A stretch of DNA of 64,000 nucleotides, from positions 1-64,000 of the forward strand of contig CASFCH010000009.1 in NCBI GenBank assembly GCA_949293315.1, given 5' to 3'. Within the stretch, counting starts at the first letter, position 1, and each line of letters begins with the position of its first letter. Positions 1 to 9,224 of this stretch are shown here, piece by piece. The notes under the pieces were generated by a model that saw nothing but the letters and a program-made list of their open reading frames with translations, did no database searches and was not told where the DNA came from. The position numbers and the translations under genes were made by a program. The DNA is from an uncultured Oscillospiraceae bacterium (lineage in GTDB: Bacteria > Bacillota > Clostridia > Oscillospirales > Acutalibacteraceae).

Positions 1-2576
1 AGGAGCTCAGCAGTCAGATCCTTACGCATCAGGAACGGATTGCCGCGCTCACCCAGGCGCTTGAGGGGGAGCGCGGCCGGCTGGAGGAGCTCACCGCCAC
101 GCTGTCCGGCGCCCGCAGCGAGGACGAGGGCCTCGGCGGGCAGATGGAGGCGCTCGCGTCGGAGGTCTCCGCCCTGACGCTGCAGATCGCGGATGCGCGG
201 ATCTCCCTGGCGGCGGACGAGACGTCCCAGGCGGAGATTCAGGCGCGTCTGGAGGAGATCGGACGTACGCTCTCCGGTCAGGATGAGGTGCGTGAACTGC
301 TCGAGCGCCGCCGGGCGCAGGCGCAGGAACGGCTGGAGGAGAGCGAGGAGGAGCTCGAGAGCGTCTCCAATTCTCTGGATGGGTATGCCCTCATGGCGGA
401 AAAACGCCGCCGAAAGCTGGAAAACGCCCAGCGCGCACGGGACGATCTGTCCATCCAGCTGCGGCAGGCGCAGTCCCGCGCCAAAATGCTCGACGACATG
501 CAGAAGAATATGGAGGGCTATTCCGGCAGCGTCAAGGCCGTGATGAAGCAGGCGCGCGCCGGGGCGCTGACGGGCATTCACGGCGCCGTCACGCAGATCC
601 TCCACACGCAGGACCGCTATTCCACCGCCATTGAGACGGCGCTCGGCGCGGCGGTGCAGAATATCGTCACCGATACCGAGGCCGACGCCAAGCGCGCCAT
701 CTACTACCTGAAGGAGCACTCCCTGGGCCGCGCGACCTTTCTGCCGCTGACGAGCGTGCGCGGCCGCACGCTCAGTGAGCCGGGTCTGTCCGGCTGCCGG
801 GGCTTTATCGATATCGCGTCCAATCTCGTTACATACGACGGGCGGTACGAGCCGGTGATCCAGTCCCTGCTCGGGCGCACCGCCGTGGCGCAGGATATGG
901 ACTGTGCGATCGCCATCGCTAAAAAATATTCCTATCGGTTTAAAATCGTCACGCTCGACGGCCAGGTGCTCAACGCCGGCGGCTCCATGACGGGCGGCTC
1001 CCGCGTCCACTCCTCGGGCGTGATCGGCCGCGCGAATGAGCTGGAAAAGCTCGCCGCGCAGATCCGGAAAATGGAGGAGGAGCTGCGCGCGGGTGAGGAG
1101 CAGTTCCGCGCCGCCAGGGAGGAAGAGGCGCGCTGCCGCGCCGAGTATGAGGCGGCCAAGGCGGCCGTTCAGAACGCGTCGGAGGAGAAAATTCGGCGCG
1201 AGAGCGACATCCGCCTGATCGACACCCAGCTTTCCGCCGCCCGCGAGTCGGCCGGGGGGCTGGATGCGGAGCGGGAGACACTGCGCGCGCGCCTGGGTGA
1301 AATTGAGCGTGAAAGGGCGGAGATCTCCGCCCGCATTGACACACTGGCGCAGCAGTCGGAGGAGCGGAACGCCCGGATGGCGGAGTTGACCGCCGGGCGC
1401 GAGGAGCTCAATGAAAAGCGCGAAAAGCTCAATGAGGAGATCTCCGGCATCAACCTGAAAATGCTGGAGCTCAACAAGGATATCCAGCAGAGCACGGCCG
1501 CAGTCGACGAGCTTGGCCGCCGCCTGGAGCTGCACGCCGGCAGGCTGACGCAGTTTGACGACGAGATCGCCCAGACACAGCAGAAAAATACGGCGCTGAA
1601 CGAGAATATCGTTTCCCTGCAAAGTCAGATTGATCAGCTGCGCCTGAAGGGGACGGACACACGCGCGCAGATCGACGCGCTGATCGCCCGGCGGGAGCAG
1701 GAGGAGCAGAAGAGCACGGAGCTGCGCCTGCTCGAACGCGCCAAGAGCGCGGAGCGCGAAAAGCTTAGCGGCGAGCTGGCCCGGCTGGAGGAAAAAAAGG
1801 CCTCCGTCCGCAAGGAGTACGACGCTGCGGTTGCCCGCCTGTTTGACGAATACCAGCTCACCCGGCGCGAGGCGCAGGAGCAGGCCAGGCCGATCGAGAA
1901 TCTTCGCGAGGCACAGGGCCGCCTGAGCGAACTGAAAAAGGCGATCTCCGCTCTCGGCAGCGTCAACGTGGGCGCGGTGGAGGAATACAAAGAGGTCTCC
2001 GAGCGGTACGAGTTCATGCGCGGGCAGATCGGCGACGTCGAGTCCTCCCGCGATGAGATCAACCGCCTGATCGAGGACCTCACCGCCCGGATGGGCGAGC
2101 GCTTTATGACCGAATTCCAGAAGATCAACCGCAATTTCGGCGAGACGTTTGCCCGCCTGTTCGGCGGCGGCGCGGCCAAGCTCGTGCTCGATGATCCGAA
2201 CGATCCGCTCGAGTGCGGCATCGATATCGAGATCCAGCCGCCCGGCAAGAGCGTCAAAAACATCGACCTCTTCTCCGGCGGGGAGAAGGGCCTTGCGGGC
2301 ATCGCCCTGCTGCTGGCGATCCTGCACGTCAAGCCCGCGCCGTTCTGCATCTTTGACGAGGTGGAGGCCGCGCTCGACGACGTCAATGTGGCCCGCTATG
2401 CGGCCTACCTGCGCAGCATGACGGACCGCACACAGTTTGTCTTAATCACCCACCGCCGCGGCACCATGGAGGAGGCCGACACCCTCTATGGCGTGACGAT
2501 GCAGGAGAAGGGCGTTTCCAAGCTCTTGAAGCTCAACACGGCGGGGGTGGCCGCCAAACTCGGAATCAAGGAGTGA
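1..2576 (+). CDS. smc: Chromosome partition protein SMC, C-terminal ~860 residues (5' end outside window)
   Basis: The reading frame is open from base 3, so the gene starts upstream of the window. What remains is long charged coiled coil, a hinge domain (roughly bases 480-1010, with a glycine-rich GGSMTGGS stretch at its end), a second coiled coil, and the C-terminal ATPase half with the ABC signature LFSGGEKGLAG and a Walker B FDEVEAALDD. SMC dimers, with ScpA and ScpB, compact and segregate the chromosome. The N-terminal Walker A half is not visible. The next gene, ftsY, starts 4 bases after the stop, and the smc-ftsY order is common in Firmicutes. Identity is secure from the C-terminal motifs. 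Confidence 0.96.
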   Translation, partial: ELSSQILTHQERIAALTQALEGERGRLEELTATLSGARSEDEGLGGQMEALASEVSALTLQIADARISLAADETSQAEIQARLEEIGRTLSGQDEVRELLERRRAQAQERLEESEEELESVSNSLDGYALMAEKRRRKLENAQRARDDLSIQLRQAQSRAKMLDDMQKNMEGYSGSVKAVMKQARAGALTGIHGAVTQILHTQDRYSTAIETALGAAVQNIVTDTEADAKRAIYYLKEHSLGRATFLPLTSVRGRTLSEPGLSGCRGFIDIASNLVTYDGRYEPVIQSLLGRTAVAQDMDCAIAIAKKYSYRFKIVTLDGQVLNAGGSMTGGSRVHSSGVIGRANELEKLAAQIRKMEEELRAGEEQFRAAREEEARCRAEYEAAKAAVQNASEEKIRRESDIRLIDTQLSAARESAGGLDAERETLRARLGEIERERAEISARIDTLAQQSEERNARMAELTAGREELNEKREKLNEEISGINLKMLELNKDIQQSTAAVDELGRRLELHAGRLTQFDDEIAQTQQKNTALNENIVSLQSQIDQLRLKGTDTRAQIDALIARREQEEQKSTELRLLERAKSAEREKLSGELARLEEKKASVRKEYDAAVARLFDEYQLTRREAQEQARPIENLREAQGRLSELKKAISALGSVNVGAVEEYKEVSERYEFMRGQIGDVESSRDEINRLIEDLTARMGERFMTEFQKINRNFGETFARLFGGGAAKLVLDDPNDPLECGIDIEIQPPGKSVKNIDLFSGGEKGLAGIALLLAILHVKPAPFCIFDEVEAALDDVNVARYAAYLRSMTDRTQFVLITHRRGTMEEADTLYGVTMQEKGVSKLLKLNTAGVAAKLGIKE

Positions 2577-2580
2577 TCGC

Positions 2581-3933
2581 ATGGGACTGTTCAGCAAGTG
2601 GAGCCGCGGCCTTCGCAAGACGCGCAAGGGGATGACGAATGCCATTGACGAGATCCTCGGCGCACGCAAGGTCATCGACGAGGAATTGTATGAGGATCTG
2701 GAGGAGGCCCTCATCATGGGCGACGTGGGCGTGGTCACCAGCGCCCGGATCATCGCGGAGGTGCGCAATCAGATCAGGCGCTCCCGGGATAAGGAGCCGG
2801 AAAAGGTCCGCGCCAAGATGGAGGAGGTCATCGCCGATATGCTGCGCGGCGGGGAGGAGCTCCATCTGGGGACAAAGCCCTCCGTGATCCTGGTCATCGG
2901 CGTCAACGGCGTCGGCAAGACGACTACCATCGGCAAGCTGGCCGCCCGCTTTAAGGCAGAGGGGAAAAAGGTCATCCTCGGCGCGGCGGACACGTTCCGC
3001 GCGGCGGCGATCGAGCAGCTTCAGGAGTGGGCGGACCGCGCGGGCGTTGAAATGATCAAGCACAAGGAGGGCGCGGACCCGGCGGCGGTCGTGTTTGACG
3101 CCATTGCGGCGGGCAAGGCGCGCGGCGCGGATGTGATCATCTGTGATACGGCGGGCCGCCTGCACAATAAGAAGAACCTCATGGATGAGCTCAACAAGAT
3201 CTACCGCGTGATCGGGCGGGAGCTTCCGGATGCCGATAAGGAGTGCCTGCTGGTACTCGATGCGACCACCGGGCAGAACGCCGTCAACCAGGCGCGGGAG
3301 TTCAAGGCGGCCGCGGATATCACCGGCATCGTCCTGACCAAGCTGGACGGGACGGCCCGCGGCGGCGTGGTGCTCGCCATTAAGAACGAACTGGAAATCC
3401 CCGTCAAATTCGTCGGCGTCGGCGAGCAGATCGACGACCTGCAGCCGTTTGATCCGGAGGCATTTGCGCAGGGACTGTTCATGACACAGGAGGATGAGGA
3501 AGATGGCATCTTGGGGCAATCAGAAGCAGGAGAAGATGGACCGGCTGATTACGCTGGGGATGAGCGCGGGGACGTACCTCTTTACGGTGATCGGGGATAT
3601 CCGGCGGATTCGGAAGAGATACCTGGGAGCGCCGTCGGCACAGGCGAAGACGCACCCGCTGCCGAGCAAGCCGCTGGGGCAGATGACGATCGAGGAGCTG
3701 CTCTTTACCCCGAAGGTGCGGAAGATGAAGGCGGATCCCTTCCGGAAGGAGAAGACGCACCGGCGGTCGAAGATGATCGGGACCCGGTGACGGCGGACGA
3801 CGCCGCGGAAGATGAGCCCGGAGAGGACGGGAAATCCGTGCAGACGGACGAGCCGGAGGCGGCCGAACAGGAAGCGGAACAGCCCAAAAAGAAGAGGAGA
3901 GGTTTCTTTGGATTTTTTAATCGCAACGCATAA
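2581..3933 (+). CDS. ftsY: Signal recognition particle receptor FtsY, with an unusual 150-residue acidic C-terminal extension
   Basis: FtsY is the SRP receptor GTPase that docks ribosome-nascent chain complexes at the membrane. The NG domain is complete: an N-terminal basic amphipathic start ([12 protein letters not shown]), P-loop GVNGVGKTT near residue 108, DTAGR near 197 and [10 protein letters not shown] near 257. A normal FtsY would stop right after residue 300 (FAQGLF, base 3480). Here the frame runs on for 150 residues rich in Asp, Glu, Gly and Ala and ends in a basic-aromatic tail ([15 protein letters not shown]). Bases 3481-3787 of the tail use many A/T-ending codons, unlike the core, and cover another open frame with native codon use (3503-3790). 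The last 26 bases overlap the rdgB start. SD AAGGAG lies 7 bases before the ATG. Confidence 0.93.
   Translation: MGLFSKWSRGLRKTRKGMTNAIDEILGARKVIDEELYEDLEEALIMGDVGVVTSARIIAEVRNQIRRSRDKEPEKVRAKMEEVIADMLRGGEELHLGTKPSVILVIGVNGVGKTTTIGKLAARFKAEGKKVILGAADTFRAAAIEQLQEWADRAGVEMIKHKEGADPAAVVFDAIAAGKARGADVIICDTAGRLHNKKNLMDELNKIYRVIGRELPDADKECLLVLDATTGQNAVNQAREFKAAADITGIVLTKLDGTARGGVVLAIKNELEIPVKFVGVGEQIDDLQPFDPEAFAQGLFMTQEDEEDGILGQSEAGEDGPADYAGDERGDVPLYGDRGYPADSEEIPGSAVGTGEDAPAAEQAAGADDDRGAALYPEGAEDEGGSLPEGEDAPAVEDDRDPVTADDAAEDEPGEDGKSVQTDEPEAAEQEAEQPKKKRRGFFGFFNRNA
3503..3790 (+). CDS. Possible nested small gene: basic 95-residue protein inside the ftsY tail, +1 frame
   Basis: This frame encodes 95 residues starting [19 protein letters not shown], with a short hydrophobic segment ([14 protein letters not shown]) and a Lys/Arg-rich C-terminal half ([17 protein letters not shown]). 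A consensus AGGAGG at 3488-3493 sits 9 bases before the ATG. By hand count about six of seven codons end in G or C, as in real genes here, while the ftsY frame over the same bases is near half. Deleting one base at 3481 would give FtsY a stop right after its usual end, restoring a normal ftsY followed by this gene. I do not recognise a family. Either both frames are used, or a one-base insertion (real or from assembly) created the overlap. Confidence 0.6.
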   Translation: MASWGNQKQEKMDRLITLGMSAGTYLFTVIGDIRRIRKRYLGAPSAQAKTHPLPSKPLGQMTIEELLFTPKVRKMKADPFRKEKTHRRSKMIGTR

Positions 3934-4498
3934 TATGAAAAAGCGCGCGGAGCTGGAGCGCATTCTCTCCCCGCTGGGGGTGCATGTGCGCACGGCGGAG
4001 GAGGCGGGCGTTCCCCTGACCGATGTTGAGGAGACTGGGACCACCTTTGAGGAAAACGCCTTTTTAAAGGCGGACGCTGGCTGCCGGGAGAGCGGCATGG
4101 CCTGCATTGCGGACGACTCCGGTCTGGCGGTGGACGCGCTCGGCGGTGCGCCGGGCGTCTATTCCGCACGCTATGCCGGCGTGCACGGGGACGATCAGGC
4201 CAATAACAGCAAGCTGCTTGAAAATTTAAAGGATGTCCCGGACGAAAAACGCACGGCCCGCTTCGTCAGCGTGGTCTGCTGCGTGTTCCCGGACGGGAAA
4301 ACCATCTATGCCCGCGGCGAGTGCGAGGGATTGATCGGCCATGCGCCGCGCGGGGACGGCGGCTTCGGCTACGATCCGCTGTTCCTGCTGCCGGACGGCC
4401 GCTGCTTTGGGGAGATGGACGCCGCGGAAAAGGATGCGGTGAGCCACCGCGGCAATGCGCTGCGCCTGTTCAAGCAGAAATTACAGGAAATTTTATGA
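3908..4498 (+). CDS. rdgB: XTP/dITP diphosphatase (non-canonical purine NTP pyrophosphatase)
   Basis: The enzyme hydrolyses dITP, XTP and ITP to monophosphates and keeps deaminated purines out of DNA. The start chosen is TTG at 3908 (protein begins [16 protein letters not shown], the family's usual first strand and SerThr-like nucleotide loop), preceded by AGGAGAGG at good spacing. Family motifs include FEENAFLKA, ADDSGLAVDALGGAPGVYSARYAG and GGFGYDPLF, and the end SHRGNALR. Length is about 196 residues, as usual. A longer frame from 3812 adds an Arg-rich leader that is the shadow of the ftsY tail and is unlikely to be translated as part of this protein. It overlaps the end of ftsY by 26 bases, implying translational coupling. 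Confidence 0.95.
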   Translation: MDFLIATHNMKKRAELERILSPLGVHVRTAEEAGVPLTDVEETGTTFEENAFLKADAGCRESGMACIADDSGLAVDALGGAPGVYSARYAGVHGDDQANNSKLLENLKDVPDEKRTARFVSVVCCVFPDGKTIYARGECEGLIGHAPRGDGGFGYDPLFLLPDGRCFGEMDAAEKDAVSHRGNALRLFKQKLQEIL

Positions 4499-4508
4499 GG
4501 ATGATACG

Positions 4509-4916
4509 ATGACCAGTAAAGAACGCGCCGCCTTCAGGGCGCAGGCAAATACGCTAAAGCCGCTGTTCCAGGCCGGGAAGGGCGGGATCTCCGACGCCCT
4601 CGTCGGCCAGACGGACGAGGCGCTCACGGCCCATGAGCTGATCAAGATCCGGGTTCTGCTGGAGACGACGCCCGAGCCCCCGCGCGCCATCGCGGAGCAG
4701 CTCGCCGCGCGCACCGGGGCCGAGGTAATCCAGGTGCTCGGCGGGGTGATCACCCTGTACCGGTACAGTGAGGAGCTGCACGCGAAGGAGCGGCAGAAGC
4801 AGGAGAATATCAAAAAAGCGGAGCGTGTCCGCTCCCATAACGCATATGAGCGCATGCGGGCACAGAAAAAGACTGCGTTCCCCAAAAAGCGCGAGGGGAA
4901 GAACCGGAATGGCTAA
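4509..4916 (+). CDS. yhbY: YhbY/CRM-domain RNA-binding protein
   Basis: A single CRM-domain protein that associates with the ribosome or pre-50S particles. The start at 4509 gives MTSKERAAFRAQANTLKPLF, with a GAGG about 9 bases before it; the longer frame from 4455 lies inside rdgB. The family pattern is clear: FQAGKGGISD (the GxxG-type RNA-binding loop), ELIKIRVL, and the ending QVLGGVITLYR. A Lys/Arg/Glu-rich tail of about 35 residues follows the domain. It lies in the classic Firmicute order yhbY-nadD-yqeK-rsfS and its last bases overlap the nadD start, so all four are likely co-translated. Confidence 0.92.
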   Translation: MTSKERAAFRAQANTLKPLFQAGKGGISDALVGQTDEALTAHELIKIRVLLETTPEPPRAIAEQLAARTGAEVIQVLGGVITLYRYSEELHAKERQKQENIKKAERVRSHNAYERMRAQKKTAFPKKREGKNRNG

Positions 4917-5526
4917 GCTCGGCATTTTCGGCGGCACGTTTAATCCCCCGCATAAGGGGCATCTTAAACTTGCGGAGCAGTTTATGGATCTGTTGGAGCT
5001 GGACAGGATGGTCATTATCCCCGCCTGCATCCCGCCGCACAAGGACGCCCCGCAGCTGGCCTCCGGCACGGACCGGATGGCGCTGTGCCGCTCCCTGTTC
5101 CGGGGGCCGGGATTCGAGTTTTCGGACATGGAGCTGCTCCGCGGCGGCCGCAGTTATACGAGTGACACCGTCCGCATCCTGCAGGATGCGCATCCGTCGG
5201 ATGCGCTGTACCTCATCATGGGATCGGACATGCTCGTCACGCTCCACGCGTGGCACGAGCCGCTGGAGATCGTGCGCCGCTGCCGGATCTGCGCCGCCAC
5301 GCGCGGCGACCTGCACCGGGCACAGCTGGAGGCATATGTTCAGGAGCATTTTCCCTCCTTTCAGGACCGCTTCATTATCGCGGGGATCGAGCCGGTCGTG
5401 ATCAGCTCCACCCGCCTGCGTGCGCAGATCGCCGCCGGAGCCGACGTCCGCGATTATCTGACGGACGGGGAGATCGCCTATATTGCAGAAAAGGGGCTTT
5501 ATCATGCAGGAAACACAGCGCAATGA
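4909..5526 (+). CDS. nadD: Nicotinate-nucleotide adenylyltransferase
   Basis: NadD joins nicotinate mononucleotide and ATP to make deamido-NAD in NAD synthesis. The start at 4909 gives MAKLGIFGGTFNPPHKGHL, carrying the GGTFNPPHxGH nucleotidyltransferase motif; the second signature ISSTRLRAQ is near residue 165. At 205 residues it matches the family. The ATG overlaps the yhbY stop by 8 bases, and GAGGGGAAG upstream can serve as ribosome binding site. Its 3' end overlaps yqeK by 23 bases. The longer frame from 4768 would run back through yhbY and was not used. Confidence 0.95.
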   Translation: MAKLGIFGGTFNPPHKGHLKLAEQFMDLLELDRMVIIPACIPPHKDAPQLASGTDRMALCRSLFRGPGFEFSDMELLRGGRSYTSDTVRILQDAHPSDALYLIMGSDMLVTLHAWHEPLEIVRRCRICAATRGDLHRAQLEAYVQEHFPSFQDRFIIAGIEPVVISSTRLRAQIAAGADVRDYLTDGEIAYIAEKGLYHAGNTAQ

Positions 5527-6094
5527 GGAGTTTATCGAGGTCATCCGGAAAAGGCTGGGGGAAAAGCGCTTTAACCACAGCATGTGCGTGGCGCAGGCCG
5601 CCCGGGAGCTGGCCGAACAGTACGGCGCAGATCCGGAGCGGGCGTACACGGCGGGCATCCTGCACGACGTGATGAAGGAGGCCCCGGGAGAAGAACAGTT
5701 GCAAACGATCGCGTCAGCGGGTATAATATTGACGGATGTGGAGCGTGCCAATCAAAAGCTCTGGCACGCCGTGGCGGGATATGCCTACTGCCGCGATACG
5801 CTGCACGTGACGGATTCCGGCATTCTGGACGCCATCCGCTATCACACCACCGGACGCGCCGATATGACGCTGCTGGAAAAGTGCGTGTATATCGCGGACT
5901 TTATCAGCGCGGACCGCGATTATCCCGGCGTGGAGGAGATCCGCGCCTGTGCGCGCCGCGGGCTGACCGCCGTCATGCTCGAGGGGATGAAGTTCACCAT
6001 CGCGGAGCTGGCGGAAAAAGGGCAGGCGATCCACCCGGATACCGTCGCCGCCTACAACCAAATCATCATATCCGATTCGGAGGGAAATCAATGA
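5504..6094 (+). CDS. yqeK: HD-domain hydrolase YqeK (symmetrical Ap4A hydrolase type)
   Basis: The YqeK family are HD-domain proteins that hydrolyse diadenosine tetraphosphate to two ADP. Metal-binding residues are visible: His25 in NHSMCVAQ, the HD pair His54-Asp55 in AGILHDVMKE, a further His in LWHAVAGY and RYHTTGR, and an Asp in IADFISADR. The start at 5504 (MQETQRNEEF) has AAGGGG at the right distance; an upstream in-frame start at 5483 lies deeper in nadD. The stop overlaps the rsfS start by 4 bases (ATGA), so the pair is coupled. Length is about 196 residues, normal for the family. Confidence 0.92.
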   Translation: MQETQRNEEFIEVIRKRLGEKRFNHSMCVAQAARELAEQYGADPERAYTAGILHDVMKEAPGEEQLQTIASAGIILTDVERANQKLWHAVAGYAYCRDTLHVTDSGILDAIRYHTTGRADMTLLEKCVYIADFISADRDYPGVEEIRACARRGLTAVMLEGMKFTIAELAEKGQAIHPDTVAAYNQIIISDSEGNQ

Positions 6095-6462
6095 CAGGCG
6101 AACAGATCTATCAGGCGGTTGTCAAGACGCTCTATGATAAAAAGGCGGAGGATATCCAGGTGATGAAGATCGGCGATCTGACGATCGTGGCGGATTACTT
6201 TGTCATCGCGACCGGCACCTCCACCACCCACGTCAAGTCGCTCGCGGACAATGTGGAGTATGAGCTGGGGCTTCAGGGCGTCCAGCCCGGCCATATCGAG
6301 GGGAAGGCCACCGGCTGGATCCTCCTCGACTACGGCAGTGTGGTAGTCCATGTGTTTCTGGCCGATATGCGGGATTATTACAATCTGGAACGCCTGTGGA
6401 CAGACGCCGAGCAGGTGGATATTACGGAACTGATCTCATCATCGAAGGAGAATGTAGAATGA
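6091..6462 (+). CDS. rsfS: Ribosomal silencing factor RsfS
   Basis: RsfS binds ribosomal protein L14 and blocks joining of the 50S and 30S subunits, lowering translation when nutrients are short. The start at 6091 gives [29 protein letters not shown] lies 7 bases before. Family motifs: [39 protein letters not shown] and [11 protein letters not shown]. At 123 residues it is typical. The gene overlaps yqeK by 4 bases and leuS by 4, so it is embedded in the operon. Confidence 0.95.
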   Translation: MTGEQIYQAVVKTLYDKKAEDIQVMKIGDLTIVADYFVIATGTSTTHVKSLADNVEYELGLQGVQPGHIEGKATGWILLDYGSVVVHVFLADMRDYYNLERLWTDAEQVDITELISSSKENVE

Positions 6463-8864
6463 AATACGATTTTGCTCAAGTGGAGAAAAAATGGCAGCAA
6501 AAGTGGGCGCGCGAAAAGACGTTTAAGGCGTTTAACGACAGCGAGAAGGAGCCCTACTACTGTCTGGTGGAGTTCCCCTATCCGTCGGGCTACGGCCTGC
6601 ACGTCGGCCACCTGCGCTCCTACACGGCGCTCGACGCCGTGGCGCGCAAAAAGCGCATGGAGGGCTATAACGTCCTCTTCCCCATGGGCTGGGACGCCTT
6701 CGGCCTGCCGGCGGAAAACTTCGCGATCAAGAACCACGTCCATCCCGCGGAGTTCACCAATCAGAATATCGCCCACTTCAAGCAGCAGCTCCAGTCCATC
6801 GGCTTCTCCTTTGACTGGGACCGCGAGGTCAACACCACGGACCCCGACTACTATAAGTGGACGCAGTGGATCTTCCTCCAGCTTTATAAGCACGGCCTGG
6901 CCTATAAGAAGGAGATGAGCGTCAACTGGTGCACCTCCTGCAAGTGCGTGCTGGCCAATGAGGAGGTCGTCAACGGCGTGTGCGAGCGCTGCGGCAGCGA
7001 GGTGATCCACAAGGTCAAGAGCCAGTGGATGCTCAAGATCACCGCATACGCCCAGCGCCTGATTGACGATCTGGACGATCTGGACTTTATCGAGCGCGTC
7101 AAGACCCAGCAGAAGAACTGGATCGGCCGCTCCACGGGCGCCAACGTGGATTTCACCGCCACCACGGGCGACATCATCACCGTGTACACCACCCGCCCGG
7201 ACACCCTTTTCGGCGCTACATACATGGTCATCTCCCCCGAGTATGACAAGCTCGAAAAGTGGGCGGACGTGATCGAGAATATGGACGAGGTGCGCGCCTA
7301 CCAGCAGGAGGCGGCCCGCAAGTCCGACTTTGAGCGCACGGAGGTCAACAAGGAGAAGACCGGCGTCATGCTCCGCGGCGTGCGCGCAATAAACCCCGTC
7401 AACGGCAGGGAGATCCCGATCTTCATCTCCGACTACGTTCTGGCCTCCTACGGTACGGGCGCGATCATGGCCGTCCCGGCGCACGACACGCGCGACTGGG
7501 AGTTCGCCAAGAAGTTTGACCTGCCGATCATCGAGGTCGTCAAGGGCGGTGAAGACGTTCAGAAGGAGGCGTTCACCGACTGCGCGACCGGCGTGCTCGT
7601 CAACTCCGACTTCCTCACCGGTCTGTCCGTGGAGGAGGCCAAGGTCAAGATCATCGAGTGGCTCACGGAGAACGGCAAGGGCAGTGCGAAGGTCAACTAC
7701 AAGCTGCGCGACTGGGTCTTCTCCCGCCAGCGCTACTGGGGCGAGCCGATCCCGATGGTCTACTGCGAGCACTGCGGCTGGCAGCCGATCGACGAGAGCG
7801 AGCTGCCGCTGCGCCTGCCGATGGTCGACTCCTACGAGCCGACGGACGACGGCGAGTCCCCCCTGGCCAAGATGACCGACTGGGTCAACACCACCTGCCC
7901 CAAGTGCGGCGGACCCGCCAGGCGGGAGACGGACACCATGCCCCAGTGGGCCGGATCGTCCTGGTACTTCCTGCGCTACTGCGACCCGCACAACAATGAG
8001 GCGCTCGCCTCCAAACAGGCACTCGAGTACTGGACGCCCGTCGACTGGTACAACGGCGGCATGGAGCACACCACGCTCCATCTGCTGTACAGCCGCTTCT
8101 GGCACAAGTTCCTGTATGACATCGGCGTGGTGCCGACCAGCGAGCCCTATAAAAAGCGCACCAGCCACGGCATGATCCTCGGCTCCAACGGCGAAAAGAT
8201 GAGCAAATCCCGCGGCAACATCGTCAATCCGGACGAGATCGTGGAGCAGTACGGCGCGGACACCATCCGCCTGTATGAGATGTTCATCGGCGACTTTGAA
8301 AAGGCCGCCCCGTGGAACTCCGACTCCATCAAGGGCTGTAAGCGCTTCCTGGAGCGCGTGTGGGGTCTGGCGGATCTCGTCACGGACGGCGGGTACCGCC
8401 CGGCGCTCGAGGCCGATATGCACAAGGCCATCAAAAAGGTCACCTTTGATATCGACAACCTCAAGGCCAACACGGCCATCGCCACGCTGATGACGCTTGT
8501 CAACAAATTCTATGATACCGGCGCCGTCACACGCGAGGAGCTGCGCACCCTGCTGATCCTGCTCAATCCGCTCGCCCCGCACATGACGGAGGAGCTGTAT
8601 GAGCAGCTCGGCTTTGACGGGGAGCTCAACGCGCAGCAGTGGCCTACCTATGACGAGGCCAAGTGTGTGGATGAGACGATCCAGATCGCCGTCCAGGTCA
8701 ACGGAAAGGTCCGCGCCAAGCTGGAAATCCCGGCCGATCTCCCGCAGGAGGACGTGCTGCGCGCCGCGCGCGAACATGAAAAGGTGCGCGAGCTCCTTGC
8801 GGGAAAGAACGTCGTGAAAGAGATCTACGTCAGGGGAAAGCTGGTCAATCTGGTCGTAAAATAA
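6459..8864 (+). CDS. leuS: Leucyl-tRNA synthetase
   Basis: Class I synthetase that charges tRNA-Leu. The start at 6459 ([14 protein letters not shown]) has AAGGAG upstream and overlaps rsfS by 4 bases. The HIGH motif is HVGH at residues 48-51 and the KMSKS motif is exact at 580-584. Between them are a zinc-ribbon-like pair of CxxC motifs ([23 protein letters not shown]), the CP1 editing domain (threonine-rich [12 protein letters not shown] and [15 protein letters not shown]), and a second Cys cluster near residue 480. Length of 801 residues is normal. It is the last gene of the smc-led operon; the rpsU promoter follows within 10 bases. Confidence 0.97.
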   Translation: MKYDFAQVEKKWQQKWAREKTFKAFNDSEKEPYYCLVEFPYPSGYGLHVGHLRSYTALDAVARKKRMEGYNVLFPMGWDAFGLPAENFAIKNHVHPAEFTNQNIAHFKQQLQSIGFSFDWDREVNTTDPDYYKWTQWIFLQLYKHGLAYKKEMSVNWCTSCKCVLANEEVVNGVCERCGSEVIHKVKSQWMLKITAYAQRLIDDLDDLDFIERVKTQQKNWIGRSTGANVDFTATTGDIITVYTTRPDTLFGATYMVISPEYDKLEKWADVIENMDEVRAYQQEAARKSDFERTEVNKEKTGVMLRGVRAINPVNGREIPIFISDYVLASYGTGAIMAVPAHDTRDWEFAKKFDLPIIEVVKGGEDVQKEAFTDCATGVLVNSDFLTGLSVEEAKVKIIEWLTENGKGSAKVNYKLRDWVFSRQRYWGEPIPMVYCEHCGWQPIDESELPLRLPMVDSYEPTDDGESPLAKMTDWVNTTCPKCGGPARRETDTMPQWAGSSWYFLRYCDPHNNEALASKQALEYWTPVDWYNGGMEHTTLHLLYSRFWHKFLYDIGVVPTSEPYKKRTSHGMILGSNGEKMSKSRGNIVNPDEIVEQYGADTIRLYEMFIGDFEKAAPWNSDSIKGCKRFLERVWGLADLVTDGGYRPALEADMHKAIKKVTFDIDNLKANTAIATLMTLVNKFYDTGAVTREELRTLLILLNPLAPHMTEELYEQLGFDGELNAQQWPTYDEAKCVDETIQIAVQVNGKVRAKLEIPADLPQEDVLRAAREHEKVRELLAGKNVVKEIYVRGKLVNLVVK

Positions 8865-8870
8865 AATTGC

Positions 8871-8900
8871 TTGACAAACGCACGGTACAGGATATATAAT
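8871..8900 (+). promoter_or_regulatory. Consensus sigma-A promoter of rpsU
   Basis: TTGACA at 8871-8876 and TATAAT at 8895-8900, both exact consensus, separated by 18 bases. The rpsU start codon is 54 bases downstream. This fits a strong constitutive promoter for a ribosomal protein gene right after leuS. Confidence 0.85.
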
Positions 8901-8954
8901 AATTTAGTGTACTTCACAATATACCCCTGCATATCTGCGGAGGGAGGGAAATAA

Positions 8955-9131
8955 ATGAGCCAGGTCAAAGTTCGCGAAAACGAGTCTCTTGAGAGCGCAC
9001 TGCGCCGTTTCAAGAGGCAGACCTCCAGGGATGGCGTCATCCAGGAAGTCCGCAAAAGGGAACATTATGAAAAGCCTTCAGTCAAGAGGAAGAAGAAGTC
9101 TGAGGCAGCTCGTAAGCGCAAGTATCGATAA
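8955..9131 (+). CDS. rpsU: Ribosomal protein S21 (bS21)
   Basis: A 58-residue basic protein starting [19 protein letters not shown] and ending in a Lys/Arg tail ([14 protein letters not shown]), the standard S21 shape. S21 sits near the anti-Shine-Dalgarno end of 16S rRNA and assists initiation. The SD is AGGGAGGG at 8941-8948. The gene has its own consensus promoter and a hairpin directly after the stop, so it is probably largely a single-gene transcript with read-through into yqeG. Confidence 0.97.
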   Translation: MSQVKVRENESLESALRRFKRQTSRDGVIQEVRKREHYEKPSVKRKKKSEAARKRKYR

Positions 9132-9137
9132 TTCCCG

Positions 9138-9175
9138 GGAGCCTGCCGGCGCAAGCCACGGCAGGCTCCTGCTCT
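9138..9175 (+). terminator. Terminator-like hairpin after rpsU
   Basis: An 11-bp perfect stem, GGAGCCTGCCG (9138-9148) with CGGCAGGCTCC (9159-9169), around a 10-base loop. The 3' flank TGCTCTTTCT is only moderately T-rich, so termination may be partial, letting some transcription continue into yqeG. Confidence 0.6.
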
Positions 9176-9224
9176 TTCTATGCAAACCAAAAGAACGGCG
9201 GGCCGCCGGCCGGGAGGGAGTACC

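Noticed and set aside
1634..2386. 250-codon Ser/Arg-rich minus-strand frame opposite smc
   Set aside because: The Ser/Arg-rich composition is typical of a shadow of Glu/Ala/Arg codons in coiled coil.
3812..3907. N-terminal extension of rdgB
   Set aside because: Arg/Pro-rich residues that are the shadow of the ftsY tail; TTG 3908 with AGGAGAGG fits the family start.
6378..8777. 799-codon open frame on the minus strand opposite leuS
   Set aside because: It mirrors the leuS coding sequence; its composition (His, Asp, Leu, Val, Arg) is what antisense reading of GC-rich codons gives, and no motif or SD was seen.
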